A DNA stretch of 64,000 nucleotides, from the NCBI RefSeq assembly GCF_039535785.1, contig NZ_BAAAXV010000009.1:1860001-1924000 (forward strand). Reading direction: 5' to 3'. Positions 31,879 through 41,165 of this stretch are shown here, one piece after another; position 1 is the first letter of the stretch, and each line of letters opens with the position of its first letter. A program made the position numbers and the translations under genes. The notes under the pieces are model-generated. The model did not search any database and was not told where the DNA came from. It saw only the letters and a list, made by a program, of their open reading frames with translations. The stretch is from Nonomuraea helvata. Lineage in GTDB: Bacteria > Actinomycetota > Actinomycetes > Streptosporangiales > Streptosporangiaceae.

Positions 31879-33981
31879 ATGGCCAGCATCCCGACCAGCG
31901 ACATCGGCGGGCTCGCTTCGATCGTCGGCGGATGGTGGATCGACGACTGGCTGGAGGTCCTGCCGGATCTGACGTGGCCGCTCAGCGTCCACACCTACGC
32001 GCGGATGCGTCATGACCCGCAGCTCGCCGGAGTCCTGGCCGCCTACACGCTGCCGATCAGGCGGGCGGTGTGGCAGTTGGATCCGGCCGGATGCCGGGAC
32101 GAGGTCGTGGCCATGGTGGCTGACGACCTGGGCCTGCCGATCAAGGGCGCGGACGAGAAGCCGGGGCCAGCGCGGCGGCGTGGGGTCAGCTGGTCCGAGC
32201 ACGTGCGCATGGCGCTGTTGTCGCTGGTGTTCGGCCACATGGTCTTCGAGCGGAGGTACGAGATCCGGCGCGGCCAGGCACGGCTGGTGTCGCTGGGCGA
32301 GCGGATGCCGCACACCATCGACGAAATCGAGCTGGCACGGGACGGCACCGTCCGGTGGGTGTCACAGGACGTCGCTGGCAGTGGCCGCCCCATCCCGGCT
32401 GACCGGCTCGTCTGGTACGTGCACGCCCGGGAGGGAGCGAACTGGGCGGGCCGCTCGGTCATGCGAGCGTCGTACGGGCCGTGGCTGCTGAAGCACGAGC
32501 TGTGGAGGGTTCACGCGACCAGCATCAGACGTTTCGGGATGGGCATCCCGAGCGTGGAGGCGCCGTCCGGTGCGACCGCCAACCAGGTGGCGGAGGCGCA
32601 ACGGCTCGCCTCCTCGATGCGGGCGGGCGACCAGGCCGGGATCGGGCTGCCGCCCAACTTCAAGCTCAGCCTGACGGGCATGACCGGGTCGGCGCCGGAC
32701 GCACTGGCGTACATCACCTACCTCGACCAGCAGATGAGCAGGTCAGCCTTGGCGGGGTTGATGGATCTCGGGAACACGCCGAATGGTTCCCGGGCGCTCG
32801 GCCAGAGCTTCTTGGACTTGTTCTTGCTGTCCCTGCAGGCGGTCGCCGACGAGATCGCCGACGTGGCCACCTCCGGGCATCCGGCGCTGCCCGGCATTGT
32901 GACGCAGTTGGTGGATTTCAACTTCGGCGAGGACGAGCCTGCACCGCGAGTGATCGCGAGTGACGTCGGCACGCGGCATGAGGTGACGGCCGAGGCGCTG
33001 CAGATGCTGCTCTCCGTTGGCGCGATCACCGCCGATGACGAGCTGGAGGCGTACGTACGGCAGGCGATGCGTCTGCCGGAGAAGGCGGAGGACGCGCCCC
33101 CGCCACCTCGCCGCCCCGGTCCGGACGAGCCAGAGCCCGAACCAGGGCTGGAGCAGGAGGAAGACCAGCAGCGCCGGGCAGTCCCGCGGCGTCGGTCTTT
33201 GGCACGTCAGCGCGGGCCCCAGGCCGCGGCCGGGGCGCGGCGTCAGCTGACCTTGGACGAAGCGGACTCAGGCGTCGATCCCGACGCGATCCAGTCCCTG
33301 TGGCAGGAGGCTCTGGACACGTTGATCGCCGCGTGGGTTGCGGTCTCGCAGGCGTGGCGTGACGCCCTGGCCGACCAGGTTAAAACGGTCGTTGATGCCG
33401 GGGATCTGCCATCGCTCGCCCGCATGGAACTCGACACCGGCGACGCCGAACAGCTCCTCACCGACGCCATGACCGACCTCGCAGCGGCGTCCGCCGAGCA
33501 GATGGCAGCGGAGGCCGCCGCCCAGCAGGTGGAGGTGGAGCCGCCGCCGGTCGATGAGGACCACTTGGGCGCGATCGCCGCAGCCCTCTCCGTACTGCTC
33601 GCGGCGTGGCTGGCCGGGGCCGCCGCCCGGGAAGCGCTGCGGCTGGCCGTCCCAGGCGTCGGCGGAGACCAGGTCGCCAACGCCGTCATCGAACACCTGG
33701 AGGGCCTGTCTGACGCCTTCCTGCGCGAACAGCTCGGCGGCGCGCTGTCGACGGCGCAGATGGCTGGCCGCATCGCCGTGCTTGAGGCCGCACCTCCAGC
33801 CCGATACCAAGGGCTGGAAGTGCTCGACAGCAACACGTGCGGGCCGTGCCGGGACGTTGACGGCCGCCTGTTCGACGGCCTGGGGGAGGCCAAGGCCGCC
33901 TACGCGCCGGGCGGCTACATCGACTGCCAGGGCCGATTGCGGTGCCGCGGCACGGTGATCGCCATTTGGGATCCGGCATAG
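31879..33981 (+). CDS. portal protein fused to MuF-like head protein
   Basis: 700 residues. The first ~400 match DUF935-type portal proteins (PIRRAVWQLDP, LLSLVFGHMVFERRY, GWAGRSVMRASYGPWLLK-like stretch). A charged proline-rich linker (about 395-450) leads to helices and a C-terminal Mu gpF domain with DSNTCGPCRDVDG and GYIDCQGRLRCRG (about 650-690), a zinc-type Cys set. Portals form the dodecameric DNA gate and MuF proteins enter the head. ATG 31879 follows GGGGTGAG. Confidence 0.85.
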   Translation: MASIPTSDIGGLASIVGGWWIDDWLEVLPDLTWPLSVHTYARMRHDPQLAGVLAAYTLPIRRAVWQLDPAGCRDEVVAMVADDLGLPIKGADEKPGPARRRGVSWSEHVRMALLSLVFGHMVFERRYEIRRGQARLVSLGERMPHTIDEIELARDGTVRWVSQDVAGSGRPIPADRLVWYVHAREGANWAGRSVMRASYGPWLLKHELWRVHATSIRRFGMGIPSVEAPSGATANQVAEAQRLASSMRAGDQAGIGLPPNFKLSLTGMTGSAPDALAYITYLDQQMSRSALAGLMDLGNTPNGSRALGQSFLDLFLLSLQAVADEIADVATSGHPALPGIVTQLVDFNFGEDEPAPRVIASDVGTRHEVTAEALQMLLSVGAITADDELEAYVRQAMRLPEKAEDAPPPPRRPGPDEPEPEPGLEQEEDQQRRAVPRRRSLARQRGPQAAAGARRQLTLDEADSGVDPDAIQSLWQEALDTLIAAWVAVSQAWRDALADQVKTVVDAGDLPSLARMELDTGDAEQLLTDAMTDLAAASAEQMAAEAAAQQVEVEPPPVDEDHLGAIAAALSVLLAAWLAGAAAREALRLAVPGVGGDQVANAVIEHLEGLSDAFLREQLGGALSTAQMAGRIAVLEAAPPARYQGLEVLDSNTCGPCRDVDGRLFDGLGEAKAAYAPGGYIDCQGRLRCRGTVIAIWDPA

Positions 33982-34089
33982 GCAGACAAGAGCCGCCTGA
34001 TCTTGCATGCCGAACGATTCGGCTCGATCACGGCGCCGCAGGATAAGGATCTCTTGGGCGTTTCGCAGGCGGAGTTGCCCGGTGGGTTC

Positions 34090-35487
34090 TCATGTCGATC
34101 GCTCGACGCCGAACCCTCTTTGCGCTCCGCTGTCCTCGCCCGTGTCGGCTCCGTGGCGGAGGGTATGCCACCCGTCCGCGCCTATCTTCACCCGCCATGC
34201 CAGCGGCCATTCCCGCTGCGCGCCCTCGGCCGGCGCCGCTCGCACGTCAGTGAGATTCGCCCCGTCTAGGCCCGTTGCTCCCTCGAACACGACACTTCTA
34301 TTGAAAGTCGTCTTTTGGAACATCACGTCTCGATTGAAGGTCGTCTTGTTGAACCAGGCGTCTCGATTGAAGGTCGTCTCGTCGAACCAGGCGTCTCCGT
34401 TGAAGGCAGCCCCGGCGAACCAGGCGTCTCGATTGAAGGTCGTCTCGCCGAACCAGCTGCTGCCGGTGAAGCTGGCATCACTGAACGTGGCGTCAGCGTT
34501 AAAGGTCACATCAGCCCACCCGACATCGCCGTTGAAGCCCACCTCATCGAACCGGGCTGCGCTGTCGAAAATCGCCTTGTTGAACCAGGCAATGGTGGCA
34601 AAGGTCGTCTTGGCGAACCAGGCCGCGCCAGTGAAGTGCGCTTCGCTGAACCACGCGGTGCTGGTGAAGGCTGTCTCGTCGAATCTGGCGACGCCGTCGA
34701 AGGTCGCGCCGTCGAACTGGGCATCGCCGATGCGGCAACAGCTCAGATCGAGGTCGATGAGCGTGGCGCCGGTGAGGTCGAGCCGGATGCCGGGCCAATG
34801 CTGCGGGTTGGGCTTGGCCCGTGCGGGCCGCCACCGGGACTTGGGCGGTGAGGCCTGATAACGCAGGTGCGCGGCCAGGATGCGTTGGGCGGTGAGTCGG
34901 ACCTGGCGTTCCTCGCGCGGGTCCCGTCCGGCCGGGGGCGTAGAGATGCCAGCCACGGCGGCACGTGGGACGGCGGACTCGGGAGTCTCGGTCCGACCCG
35001 AGGCCGGGGTGTACGGCATGCGCAAATAGGCGCAGATCACATCCACGATGGTCTGCCGTAGTGCCGGGGTGTCCTGAGCGAGGCGTTCCAGGGCGTACAG
35101 GCCAGCGAGACGGACTGGAGCCTGATCATTGCCGAGCTGTTCAGCGGCCTTGGTGTACAGCTCGGTGACCCGGCGTTCCGTGGCGTCATGAGTGGTGTGC
35201 GCCGCGGCCAATTCCTGGTGACGCTGTCGGCGTACGGCGAGCAGCAGAGTCACGGCAGCGCCAACACCGGCCGCAGCCGCCAACGCAGTGCGGACGGCTT
35301 CAATCCGGGCGGACACCTGCTCGGCAACCGGCAATTTGTCCAGGTCCTGAAGCAGCCATGAGGTGGTCCCCCAAGCTGCCACGCCGATCAACAGCGCTGC
35401 GGGGAGTGCCCACCACCACATCGAGCGCGGCGGACGCAGCTCGGGTGGGCGAGCAGGTGACTTGGAAGGCCGCAGGAGGAAGCCCAT
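34090..35487 (-). CDS. membrane-anchored pentapeptide-repeat protein
   Basis: 465 residues. Two hydrophobic segments near residues 25-45 and 70-85 anchor the N-terminus. A conserved helical part (VRLAGLYALERLAQDTPALR...) follows, and the last ~200 residues are phenylalanine-spaced pentapeptide-type repeats of 11-residue period (FNRDAWFDETT style), which form a right-handed beta-helix. The 3' part shows matching 33-bp DNA repeats (34333-34460). Widespread in actinobacteria, function unknown. It is inserted against the late operon between portal and protease. Confidence 0.8.
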   Translation of the reverse strand: MGFLLRPSKSPARPPELRPPRSMWWWALPAALLIGVAAWGTTSWLLQDLDKLPVAEQVSARIEAVRTALAAAAGVGAAVTLLLAVRRQRHQELAAAHTTHDATERRVTELYTKAAEQLGNDQAPVRLAGLYALERLAQDTPALRQTIVDVICAYLRMPYTPASGRTETPESAVPRAAVAGISTPPAGRDPREERQVRLTAQRILAAHLRYQASPPKSRWRPARAKPNPQHWPGIRLDLTGATLIDLDLSCCRIGDAQFDGATFDGVARFDETAFTSTAWFSEAHFTGAAWFAKTTFATIAWFNKAIFDSAARFDEVGFNGDVGWADVTFNADATFSDASFTGSSWFGETTFNRDAWFAGAAFNGDAWFDETTFNRDAWFNKTTFNRDVMFQKTTFNRSVVFEGATGLDGANLTDVRAAPAEGAQREWPLAWRVKIGADGWHTLRHGADTGEDSGAQRGFGVERST

Positions 35488-35619
35488 GACTCATTTGACC
35501 GCGCCATGCGCCGCCTGCCAGCCCGAGTAATCAAGTCGTGACGGGGCCCGTGAGCCTCGGTACACCTCTTTCCTGCTGGCTTCCAGCTGGGCCCGATTCT
35601 GAGCAAGGAGGACTGACGG

Positions 35620-36915
35620 GTGAGGCATACAACCGCGCGGCCACGCGCCCGACAGCGGGAGGAGCGCGCCGACTGGTACCGCATCCGCAACGCAGCCGGC
35701 GACGACGGAGCCCCCGCCGAGGTCTACATCTACGACGAGATCTCCTGGTGGGGAGTCTCCGCACAGGACTTCATCAGCGAGCTGAAAGAGATCACCGCGA
35801 GCAAGATACGGCTGCGGCTCAACTCGCCGGGTGGCGAGGTGTTCGACGGGATCGCGATTGCCAACTTGCTCCGGTCGCACCCCGCCAAGGTCACGACGTG
35901 GGTGGACGGTTTGGCCGCGTCAATCGCGTCGGTGATCGCCCTCGCCGGCGAGCAGGTGATCATGCAGCCGCACTCGCAGATGATGATCCACAACCCGTGG
36001 GCGATGTGTATCGGCGACGCCGCCGACATGCGGGACGCAGCCGAGCGGCTCGACCGCCAGTCCGACAACCTCGCTGCCGTCTACGCCGAACGCGCCGGCG
36101 GCGACGTGAAGCACTGGCGCGAACTGATGCAGGCCGAGACATGGTTCAGCGCCGCCGAAGCGGTCGCTGCGGGCCTGGCCGACGAGGTGGCCGAGCACGG
36201 CAACCCCGACGACGCCCCACAGGACGCCCCCGATGACGACGCCAAGGCCAGGGCTCGCGCATGGGACCTGAGCGTGTTCCGGTACGCCGGCCGCGCGGAG
36301 GCGCCCGCCCCGAACCTGACCGCCGTCCGCAACACCCGCCTGCCGGTGATCGGCCAGGCCAAGCATGCTCCCCCGGCCGGGCCGGCCGCGGGGCCCCAGA
36401 AAACACAGGAGGAGGACAGCATGTCCACTCTCGCCGAGGGGCTGCGTGAGCGGCTCGGCATCGCCAGCGACGCCGAGCTCGACGACGCCGCTCTGCTGGA
36501 GGCGCTCGACGAGGCGTTGGCCGAGCGCGCCGACGACGAACCTGCCCCGCCCGTCCCAGAGCCGGAGCCGGTGGCGGCGCGCGTGCCCGACGGGATGGTG
36601 CTCATCGATGAGGCCACGCTCGACGAGCTGCGCTCCAACGCCGCCGAGGGCGTCGCGGCACGGGCGCAGCAGCGCGCCGAGGCCCGCGACCAGGCGCTCA
36701 ACGAGGCCATCCGCCTCGGGAAGTTCCCTCCCGCCCGGCGTGCGCACTACGCGAAGGCGTGGGACGCCGACCCGGACGGCACCCGCCAGCTGCTCGACTC
36801 GCTCGCCGAGGGCCTGGTCCCTCTGGACCCGATCGGCGAGCCCGGCGGCGAGCCGCACAGCACGGAGGAAGACGAGGTCTACGACCGCATCTTCACGACC
36901 CCCGGAAAGGGGTAA
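35620..36915 (+). CDS. ClpP-like prohead protease with scaffold tail
   Basis: 431 residues from GTG 35620 after AAGGAGG. Residues ~25-200 are an S14/ClpP-fold head maturation protease: LNSPGGEVFDG, GLAASIASVIALAG (nucleophile Ser) and MMIHNPW (catalytic His). The C-terminal ~200 residues are acidic and helical, fitting a fused scaffold domain; an internal ATG at 36421 after AGGAGG could give the scaffold alone. It processes the prohead before packaging. Confidence 0.85.
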   Translation: MRHTTARPRARQREERADWYRIRNAAGDDGAPAEVYIYDEISWWGVSAQDFISELKEITASKIRLRLNSPGGEVFDGIAIANLLRSHPAKVTTWVDGLAASIASVIALAGEQVIMQPHSQMMIHNPWAMCIGDAADMRDAAERLDRQSDNLAAVYAERAGGDVKHWRELMQAETWFSAAEAVAAGLADEVAEHGNPDDAPQDAPDDDAKARARAWDLSVFRYAGRAEAPAPNLTAVRNTRLPVIGQAKHAPPAGPAAGPQKTQEEDSMSTLAEGLRERLGIASDAELDDAALLEALDEALAERADDEPAPPVPEPEPVAARVPDGMVLIDEATLDELRSNAAEGVAARAQQRAEARDQALNEAIRLGKFPPARRAHYAKAWDADPDGTRQLLDSLAEGLVPLDPIGEPGGEPHSTEEDEVYDRIFTTPGKG

Positions 36916-36918
36916 CCG

Positions 36919-37299
36919 ATGGCCGACTACCTTCCCGTCTACCTCAACGGTGTCGAGCCGTTCACGATGACCGCCAGCGCTCCCGTCACCGGCGGGCAGG
37001 TCCTGGCCGCCTCCGGCGTCGGCACCGTCGCCCCCACCGCGGGGCCCAGCGGTGCCGCGATCGGTATCGCCCAGAACGACGCCCCCACGGGCGGGTTGGT
37101 CACCGTGTGGCCCCTATCCGGTGTGGTCCACGAGTCCACCAGTCCCGCCGGCGTGGCCGCCGGCGCGGCCCTCACTTCATCGACGTCCGGCGGCATCGAC
37201 TCCGGAACGCTCGCCTCGATCGCCGCTGCGGGCACCCACATCGGCACCGCGCTCACCACGGCCGGCGCGGGTGCCAAGGCCCGCTGGATCGGCCGCTAA
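36919..37299 (+). CDS. capsid decoration/cement protein (DUF2190-like)
   Basis: 126 residues, 3 bases after the protease. The sequence (FTMTASAPVTGGQVLAASG, then GIAQNDAPTGGLVTVWPLSG) is the compact beta-barrel pattern of capsid cement proteins that stabilise mature heads, and it lies directly before the capsid gene as expected. Confidence 0.75.
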   Translation: MADYLPVYLNGVEPFTMTASAPVTGGQVLAASGVGTVAPTAGPSGAAIGIAQNDAPTGGLVTVWPLSGVVHESTSPAGVAAGAALTSSTSGGIDSGTLASIAAAGTHIGTALTTAGAGAKARWIGR

Positions 37300-37317
37300 C
37301 AGAGAGGACAAGGCACC

Positions 37318-38253
37318 ATGCCTGTCAACCCCCCGGGCGCGCCGACCCTTGCGGGCGACCTGCTCACCATCCACCGGCTGCTCCAGTCGCCCGAGCAACT
37401 GCGGCGCCGCCTCCGGACGCTGGACGACATGCGGTTCGTCGCGGACCAGATCCTCACGCAGCGTTGGCGCTCCAGCGGCGGCGCGGTGCTGTTCGAGGTG
37501 TCTGAGCCGATCATGACGTCCCGGCCGGTGGAGCCGGTGTCGCCAGGCTCCACCTACCCGTACGCGCCGACGGCCGACGGCGCCGCCGGGCTGTCGGCCG
37601 TGCAGGACTGGGGCCAGGCGTCCCGCCTCACGGACGCGGCGATCAAGCGGCGTGTCCGCGGCGGCGACGAGCTGGACCGCGTGCTGCGGAAGATCCTCAA
37701 CACGGTCATCGCCAAGATCGACGCCCTGGCGATCGCCGCGGTGGCGTCCGCCGTGACCAACACCGTCAACGCCGACACCTACGGTGGCGCGTGGAACGGC
37801 ACCACGCCGAACATCCTGCGCACCCTGGAGGCCGCGAAGGCGTTCATCGCGGACCTGGACATGGGGTACGAGCCGGACACCGTGCTGCTGTCCAGCGAGA
37901 TGTACGCGATCATGGTCAGCGACGACCGGGTCAACAACCTCAGGCGACGGGAGACCACCGACAACCCGATCTACGGTGGCGACGTCGAGATGATCGACGA
38001 CCTCGTCGTGGTGAAGGCTCCGGCCGCGCGCCTGCCCGCCGCCGACGTCTGGGTCCTCGACAGCCGGCAACTGGGCGGCATGGCCGACGAGGTCGGTGCC
38101 GATCCGGGCTACGTGATGGCCGAGATGGGCGTGCAGGTCCAGTCCGAACGTATCGCGAGAGCGAACGCCTGGGACATCTGGGCGCGCCGCCTCACGGTGC
38201 CCGTGGTCCAGGAGCCCGGCGCCGCTGTCCGCATCACCAACACGAAGGACTAG
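37318..38253 (+). CDS. major capsid protein
   Basis: 311 residues, ATG after AGAGGAC. Position between the cement protein and connectors, plus an HK97-like pattern: a helical N-terminal arm, an acidic E-loop-like region, spine helix (RGGDELDRVLRKILNTVIAKI), and a P-domain/A-domain order ending with the strand WDIWARRLTVPVVQ. It forms the icosahedral shell. Confidence 0.8.
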   Translation: MPVNPPGAPTLAGDLLTIHRLLQSPEQLRRRLRTLDDMRFVADQILTQRWRSSGGAVLFEVSEPIMTSRPVEPVSPGSTYPYAPTADGAAGLSAVQDWGQASRLTDAAIKRRVRGGDELDRVLRKILNTVIAKIDALAIAAVASAVTNTVNADTYGGAWNGTTPNILRTLEAAKAFIADLDMGYEPDTVLLSSEMYAIMVSDDRVNNLRRRETTDNPIYGGDVEMIDDLVVVKAPAARLPAADVWVLDSRQLGGMADEVGADPGYVMAEMGVQVQSERIARANAWDIWARRLTVPVVQEPGAAVRITNTKD

Positions 38254-38259
38254 CCGATC

Positions 38260-38613
38260 ATGGCGAAGACGTACCAGGTGATCGGGGCATGTGTCACCAA
38301 CGTCCCGGTCTCCACCAGCCAGGGGACCCAGCTGTCGACCTTCTACACGGGCCAGGTCCTCCCCGCCGATGTCCCCGAGGCTCGGATCCAGCACCTGCTG
38401 TCGGTCGGCCTAATCAAGGAGCTCGAGTCGACGGAGCCGGCCGAAGCAGCGGCGGCGCCCAGCGGCGAACCCGAGCCCGCGGTGACCGCCCGCTCCTCCA
38501 AGCCGGATCTCGTCGCGTACGGCGTCGCCCGGGGCGAGGACCGCGCCGAGCTGGAGAAGCTGACCCGCGACCAGCTGATCGCGAAGTACGTGCGGCAGCC
38601 GGACAAGCAGTAG
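38260..38613 (+). CDS. head-tail junction accessory protein
   Basis: 117 residues. Beta-rich N-terminus (TYQVIGACVTNVPVSTSQG), a flexible Ala/Pro linker, and a C-terminal SAP/rho-like helical pair (AELEKLTRDQLIAKYVRQ). Proteins of this form sit between capsid and connector genes in actinophages. Confidence 0.5.
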   Translation: MAKTYQVIGACVTNVPVSTSQGTQLSTFYTGQVLPADVPEARIQHLLSVGLIKELESTEPAEAAAAPSGEPEPAVTARSSKPDLVAYGVARGEDRAELEKLTRDQLIAKYVRQPDKQ

Positions 38614-38683
38614 CCGACGTGGCCCGGCGCTCGCCCCCCGCCCGCGCCGGGCCACCGTCGCGATCCGCAAGGGGAGGTGAGCA

Positions 38684-39136
38684 GTGGTGGCCGAGCCGTG
38701 GACACCGAGCCTGGAGATGGTCGCCGACCACATCCCCACTCGGACCCGGCCGATCGAACCGCCGGGCGAGACCCGGTATCTCAACACGTTCACGTCGGAG
38801 ACCACCCCGACCGACGTGCAGGCGCAGCGCCACATCGAAGACGCCGTGGTCACGGTGCTCGGGGCGGTGGGCGGAGTCGTCCCGGCCGCACCCATGTTCC
38901 TGTCCATCCTCGCCCGTGAGGCGGCTGCGTTGCGTGCAGCCGCTGACATAGAGATCGCCTACCCCGACCGCGACGCCGACGTGGCCGTGTACGAGCAGCT
39001 CAACGAGCTGGCGAACGCCAAGCTCGAACGGCTGGTGCAGGCGATCAACGACCAAGGCCACGGCACCTCGGGGTCGTCGTTGCTGCCGGTCTGGTCGATG
39101 CCGGAACCGCCCTGGTGGGGCGACTACCTGCTGTAA
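38684..39136 (+). CDS. head-tail connector protein
   Basis: 150 residues from GTG 38684 after GGGGAGG. Mostly helical, with EMVADHIPTRTRP at the N-terminus as in gp6/gp15-like adaptors that extend the portal. Gene order supports this. Confidence 0.65.
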   Translation: MVAEPWTPSLEMVADHIPTRTRPIEPPGETRYLNTFTSETTPTDVQAQRHIEDAVVTVLGAVGGVVPAAPMFLSILAREAAALRAAADIEIAYPDRDADVAVYEQLNELANAKLERLVQAINDQGHGTSGSSLLPVWSMPEPPWWGDYLL

Positions 39137-39146
39137 GGGAGGCCCG

Positions 39147-39581
39147 GTGCTGATCGTCTGGAATGAGCCGGAGTTCGAGCGCGTGTTCCACAGCGAGACG
39201 GGGCCGGTCGGGCTGCACGTCGCCAAGCTGGCACGCCAGGTCACCCGTACGGCGCAACGGTATGCGCCCGTCTCTGCGGACGGCAGCGCGGGCCGACCGC
39301 CCGGCTACCTGCGGGCGAAGATCCGCTGGGACATGGGCCGCGACCTCATCGGCGTGTACGCCGACATCTCGTCACCGGCTCGCACCGCCAACGGCGCCCC
39401 GTACGGCCTGTTCATGGAGGTCGGCACCAGGCCGCATCCGATCCGGGCGCGCCGCCCTGACGGGTGGTTGCGCTGGTGGGGGCCCGACGGGCGCGTCCAC
39501 TTCACCGAGGTGGCCCGCCATCCCGGCACCGAACCGCGAGCCTACCTACGGCGGGCGTTGGCCAGCCTGCGCGGGGCGTGA
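39147..39581 (+). CDS. HK97 gp10-like tail completion protein
   Basis: 144 residues from GTG 39147. The sequence (VAKLARQVTRTAQRYAPVS, YGLFMEVGTRPHPIRARRP, EPRAYLRRAL) matches the minor tail completion family that caps the head-tail joint. Confidence 0.75.
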   Translation: MLIVWNEPEFERVFHSETGPVGLHVAKLARQVTRTAQRYAPVSADGSAGRPPGYLRAKIRWDMGRDLIGVYADISSPARTANGAPYGLFMEVGTRPHPIRARRPDGWLRWWGPDGRVHFTEVARHPGTEPRAYLRRALASLRGA

Positions 39582-39584
39582 CCC

Positions 39585-40022
39585 GTGCCGCGGGTCGCCG
39601 CCGTCACGGCGGTGCTCCAGTGGGTCAACGGCCATCCGACGCTGACGGGCCGCGGCCGGCCGCTCGACCGCGGCGCGTTCCGCGAACTGCCCCGGTCGCC
39701 CGCGCCCGGCTGCTACCTAGTGCTGTACCGGCTGGACGGGGCTGACGCGCTCACCGCCGAAGAACCAGCCGACGAGGCCCGAATCGGGGGCCTCGTGTGC
39801 GGGCCGGACGACGAGGCGACCGAGCGCGCCGCCACTGCGTACGCCAACGCTGTCGCCGCCCTGACCGGGACGCCGACGGCGATGGGCGACGTCGCCACCT
39901 GCCTCGTCACCGACGACATCGTCGGCCCCCAGCTCGTCGACAACCGGGCCGGCACCCGCGGCGAGCACGCCTACCAGGTCGACGCGACCTTCTTCCTCGT
40001 GCCTCTCATCCCTGGAGTGTGA
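39585..40022 (+). CDS. tail terminator-like protein
   Basis: 145 residues from GTG 39585. The alpha-beta sandwich pattern and position (gp10-like gene before, tail tube shortly after) fit the tail terminator that stops tube growth. The C-terminus AYQVDATFFLVPLIPGV is typical of this group. Confidence 0.6.
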   Translation: MPRVAAVTAVLQWVNGHPTLTGRGRPLDRGAFRELPRSPAPGCYLVLYRLDGADALTAEEPADEARIGGLVCGPDDEATERAATAYANAVAALTGTPTAMGDVATCLVTDDIVGPQLVDNRAGTRGEHAYQVDATFFLVPLIPGV

Positions 40023-40024
40023 AC

Positions 40025-40351
40025 ATGGCGGCTCTGCCCCTGCAGGTGCTGGTCCCGGCGGGATCGGTATCCAGCTTCGATCCGGCGTCGGGCGGGGGTG
40101 ACACCTGCCCCTGCGGAGACGGCGTCTGGATCGAGTTCATCAACGCCGGCGCCCAGGCTCGCACCGTGACCCTGGTGACACCCGGCGCCTATCGGGGGTT
40201 GGCGATCGCCGACCGCGCAGTGCCGATCCCGGCGAACTCGACGGTGAAGGTGCCCGCCAGCGGCGACTACGCGGGCGCGAACGGCCGCGCCTCGATCACG
40301 TACGACGCGCCGACGGACCTGCGGGTCGGCGTCTTCAGGTACACGTCATGA
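40025..40351 (+). CDS. small phage structural protein
   Basis: 108 residues from ATG 40025. A Cys pair (CPCG) near residue 28 and beta-strand pattern (ARTVTLVTPGAYRGLAIADR). Probably a small head or tail decoration protein. No firm family. Confidence 0.5.
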   Translation: MAALPLQVLVPAGSVSSFDPASGGGDTCPCGDGVWIEFINAGAQARTVTLVTPGAYRGLAIADRAVPIPANSTVKVPASGDYAGANGRASITYDAPTDLRVGVFRYTS

Positions 40352-40605
40352 CGGCCGCCCGCCCGGCCAAGAGGCCGGCCGCCGAGCAGGAGAAGTCGGA
40401 CCGGCCGCCGTACTACATCGCAACAGCGGCCCTGTACATCGGCGCCGCCCGCGCGCACATCCCGGGAGATCAGGTGCTGCCCGCCCACGTCGACAGGTTC
40501 GGCTGGGCCGACAAGGTGCGGCCCCCGGACGATCCGCCCGCCGTTCCCTCCGACCAGCCTGCGACCGACGAGGGTCAGGCCGCCACGACAGAAAAGGAGA
40601 GGTGA
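40348..40605 (+). CDS. small phage protein with proline-rich tail
   Basis: 85 residues, ATGA overlap with the previous gene. A central RPPYYIATAALYIGAARAHI segment is flanked by charged, disordered ends. Similar short proteins precede the tail tube gene in related phages; function unknown. Confidence 0.5.
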   Translation: MTAARPAKRPAAEQEKSDRPPYYIATAALYIGAARAHIPGDQVLPAHVDRFGWADKVRPPDDPPAVPSDQPATDEGQAATTEKER

Positions 40606-40607
40606 CC

Positions 40608-41162
40608 ATGGCCCGTGGCAAGCCGCGCGCACTCAGTCTCGGCCCCGGGTATCTGTACCTGGCCACGCTCGGAGCTGCCGAGCCGATGGATCTGACCACG
40701 CCGTGGGCGGCGGTTGATCCAGCATGGACCGGCCTCGGATATACGAACGAAGGTTCGGAGTTCACGTACGAATTGTCGAGCGAACCGGTGGAGGTCGCTG
40801 AGGAGCTCGACCCGATCGCCATCGCGCTGACCGGCAGAAACTTGGGCCTGAACTTCGCCCTCGCGGAGGTGACGGCCACGAACCTGCGGGTCGCGATGAA
40901 CGGCGGCACCATCACGATCGGCACCGGTGTGGTGACCTTCGAGCCGCCGGAGCTCGGTCAGGAAACCAACGTGAAGCTCGGGTTCGAGAGCGAAGACCAC
41001 AGCGAGAGGTGGATCTATCGGCAGTGCTTGAGCCAGGGCCAGATCGGCATTCCGCGTCGCAAGGGGGCCGAAAAAGCCTTGATCAACTGTGAATTTCTCA
41101 TGACAAAGCCGGAGGGCCTGACGCCCTTCAAGGCGATGCTCGAACACCCGCGGAGGGCCTAA
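40608..41162 (+). CDS. major tail (tube) protein
   Basis: 184 residues from ATG 40608 (GGAGAGG upstream; a GTG at 40602 is in frame). The sequence (GPGYLYLATLGAAEP, GYTNEGSEFTYELSS, NVKLGFESEDHSERW) has the tail-tube beta-sandwich pattern of siphoviruses and the gene lies just before the tail chaperones. Confidence 0.8.
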   Translation: MARGKPRALSLGPGYLYLATLGAAEPMDLTTPWAAVDPAWTGLGYTNEGSEFTYELSSEPVEVAEELDPIAIALTGRNLGLNFALAEVTATNLRVAMNGGTITIGTGVVTFEPPELGQETNVKLGFESEDHSERWIYRQCLSQGQIGIPRRKGAEKALINCEFLMTKPEGLTPFKAMLEHPRRA

Positions 41163-41165
41163 CCG

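Noticed and set aside
34296-34690. Regular ~33-bp direct repeats that could suggest a CRISPR array
   Set aside because: There are no unique spacers, the period equals 11 codons, and the repeats encode phenylalanine-spaced pentapeptide units.
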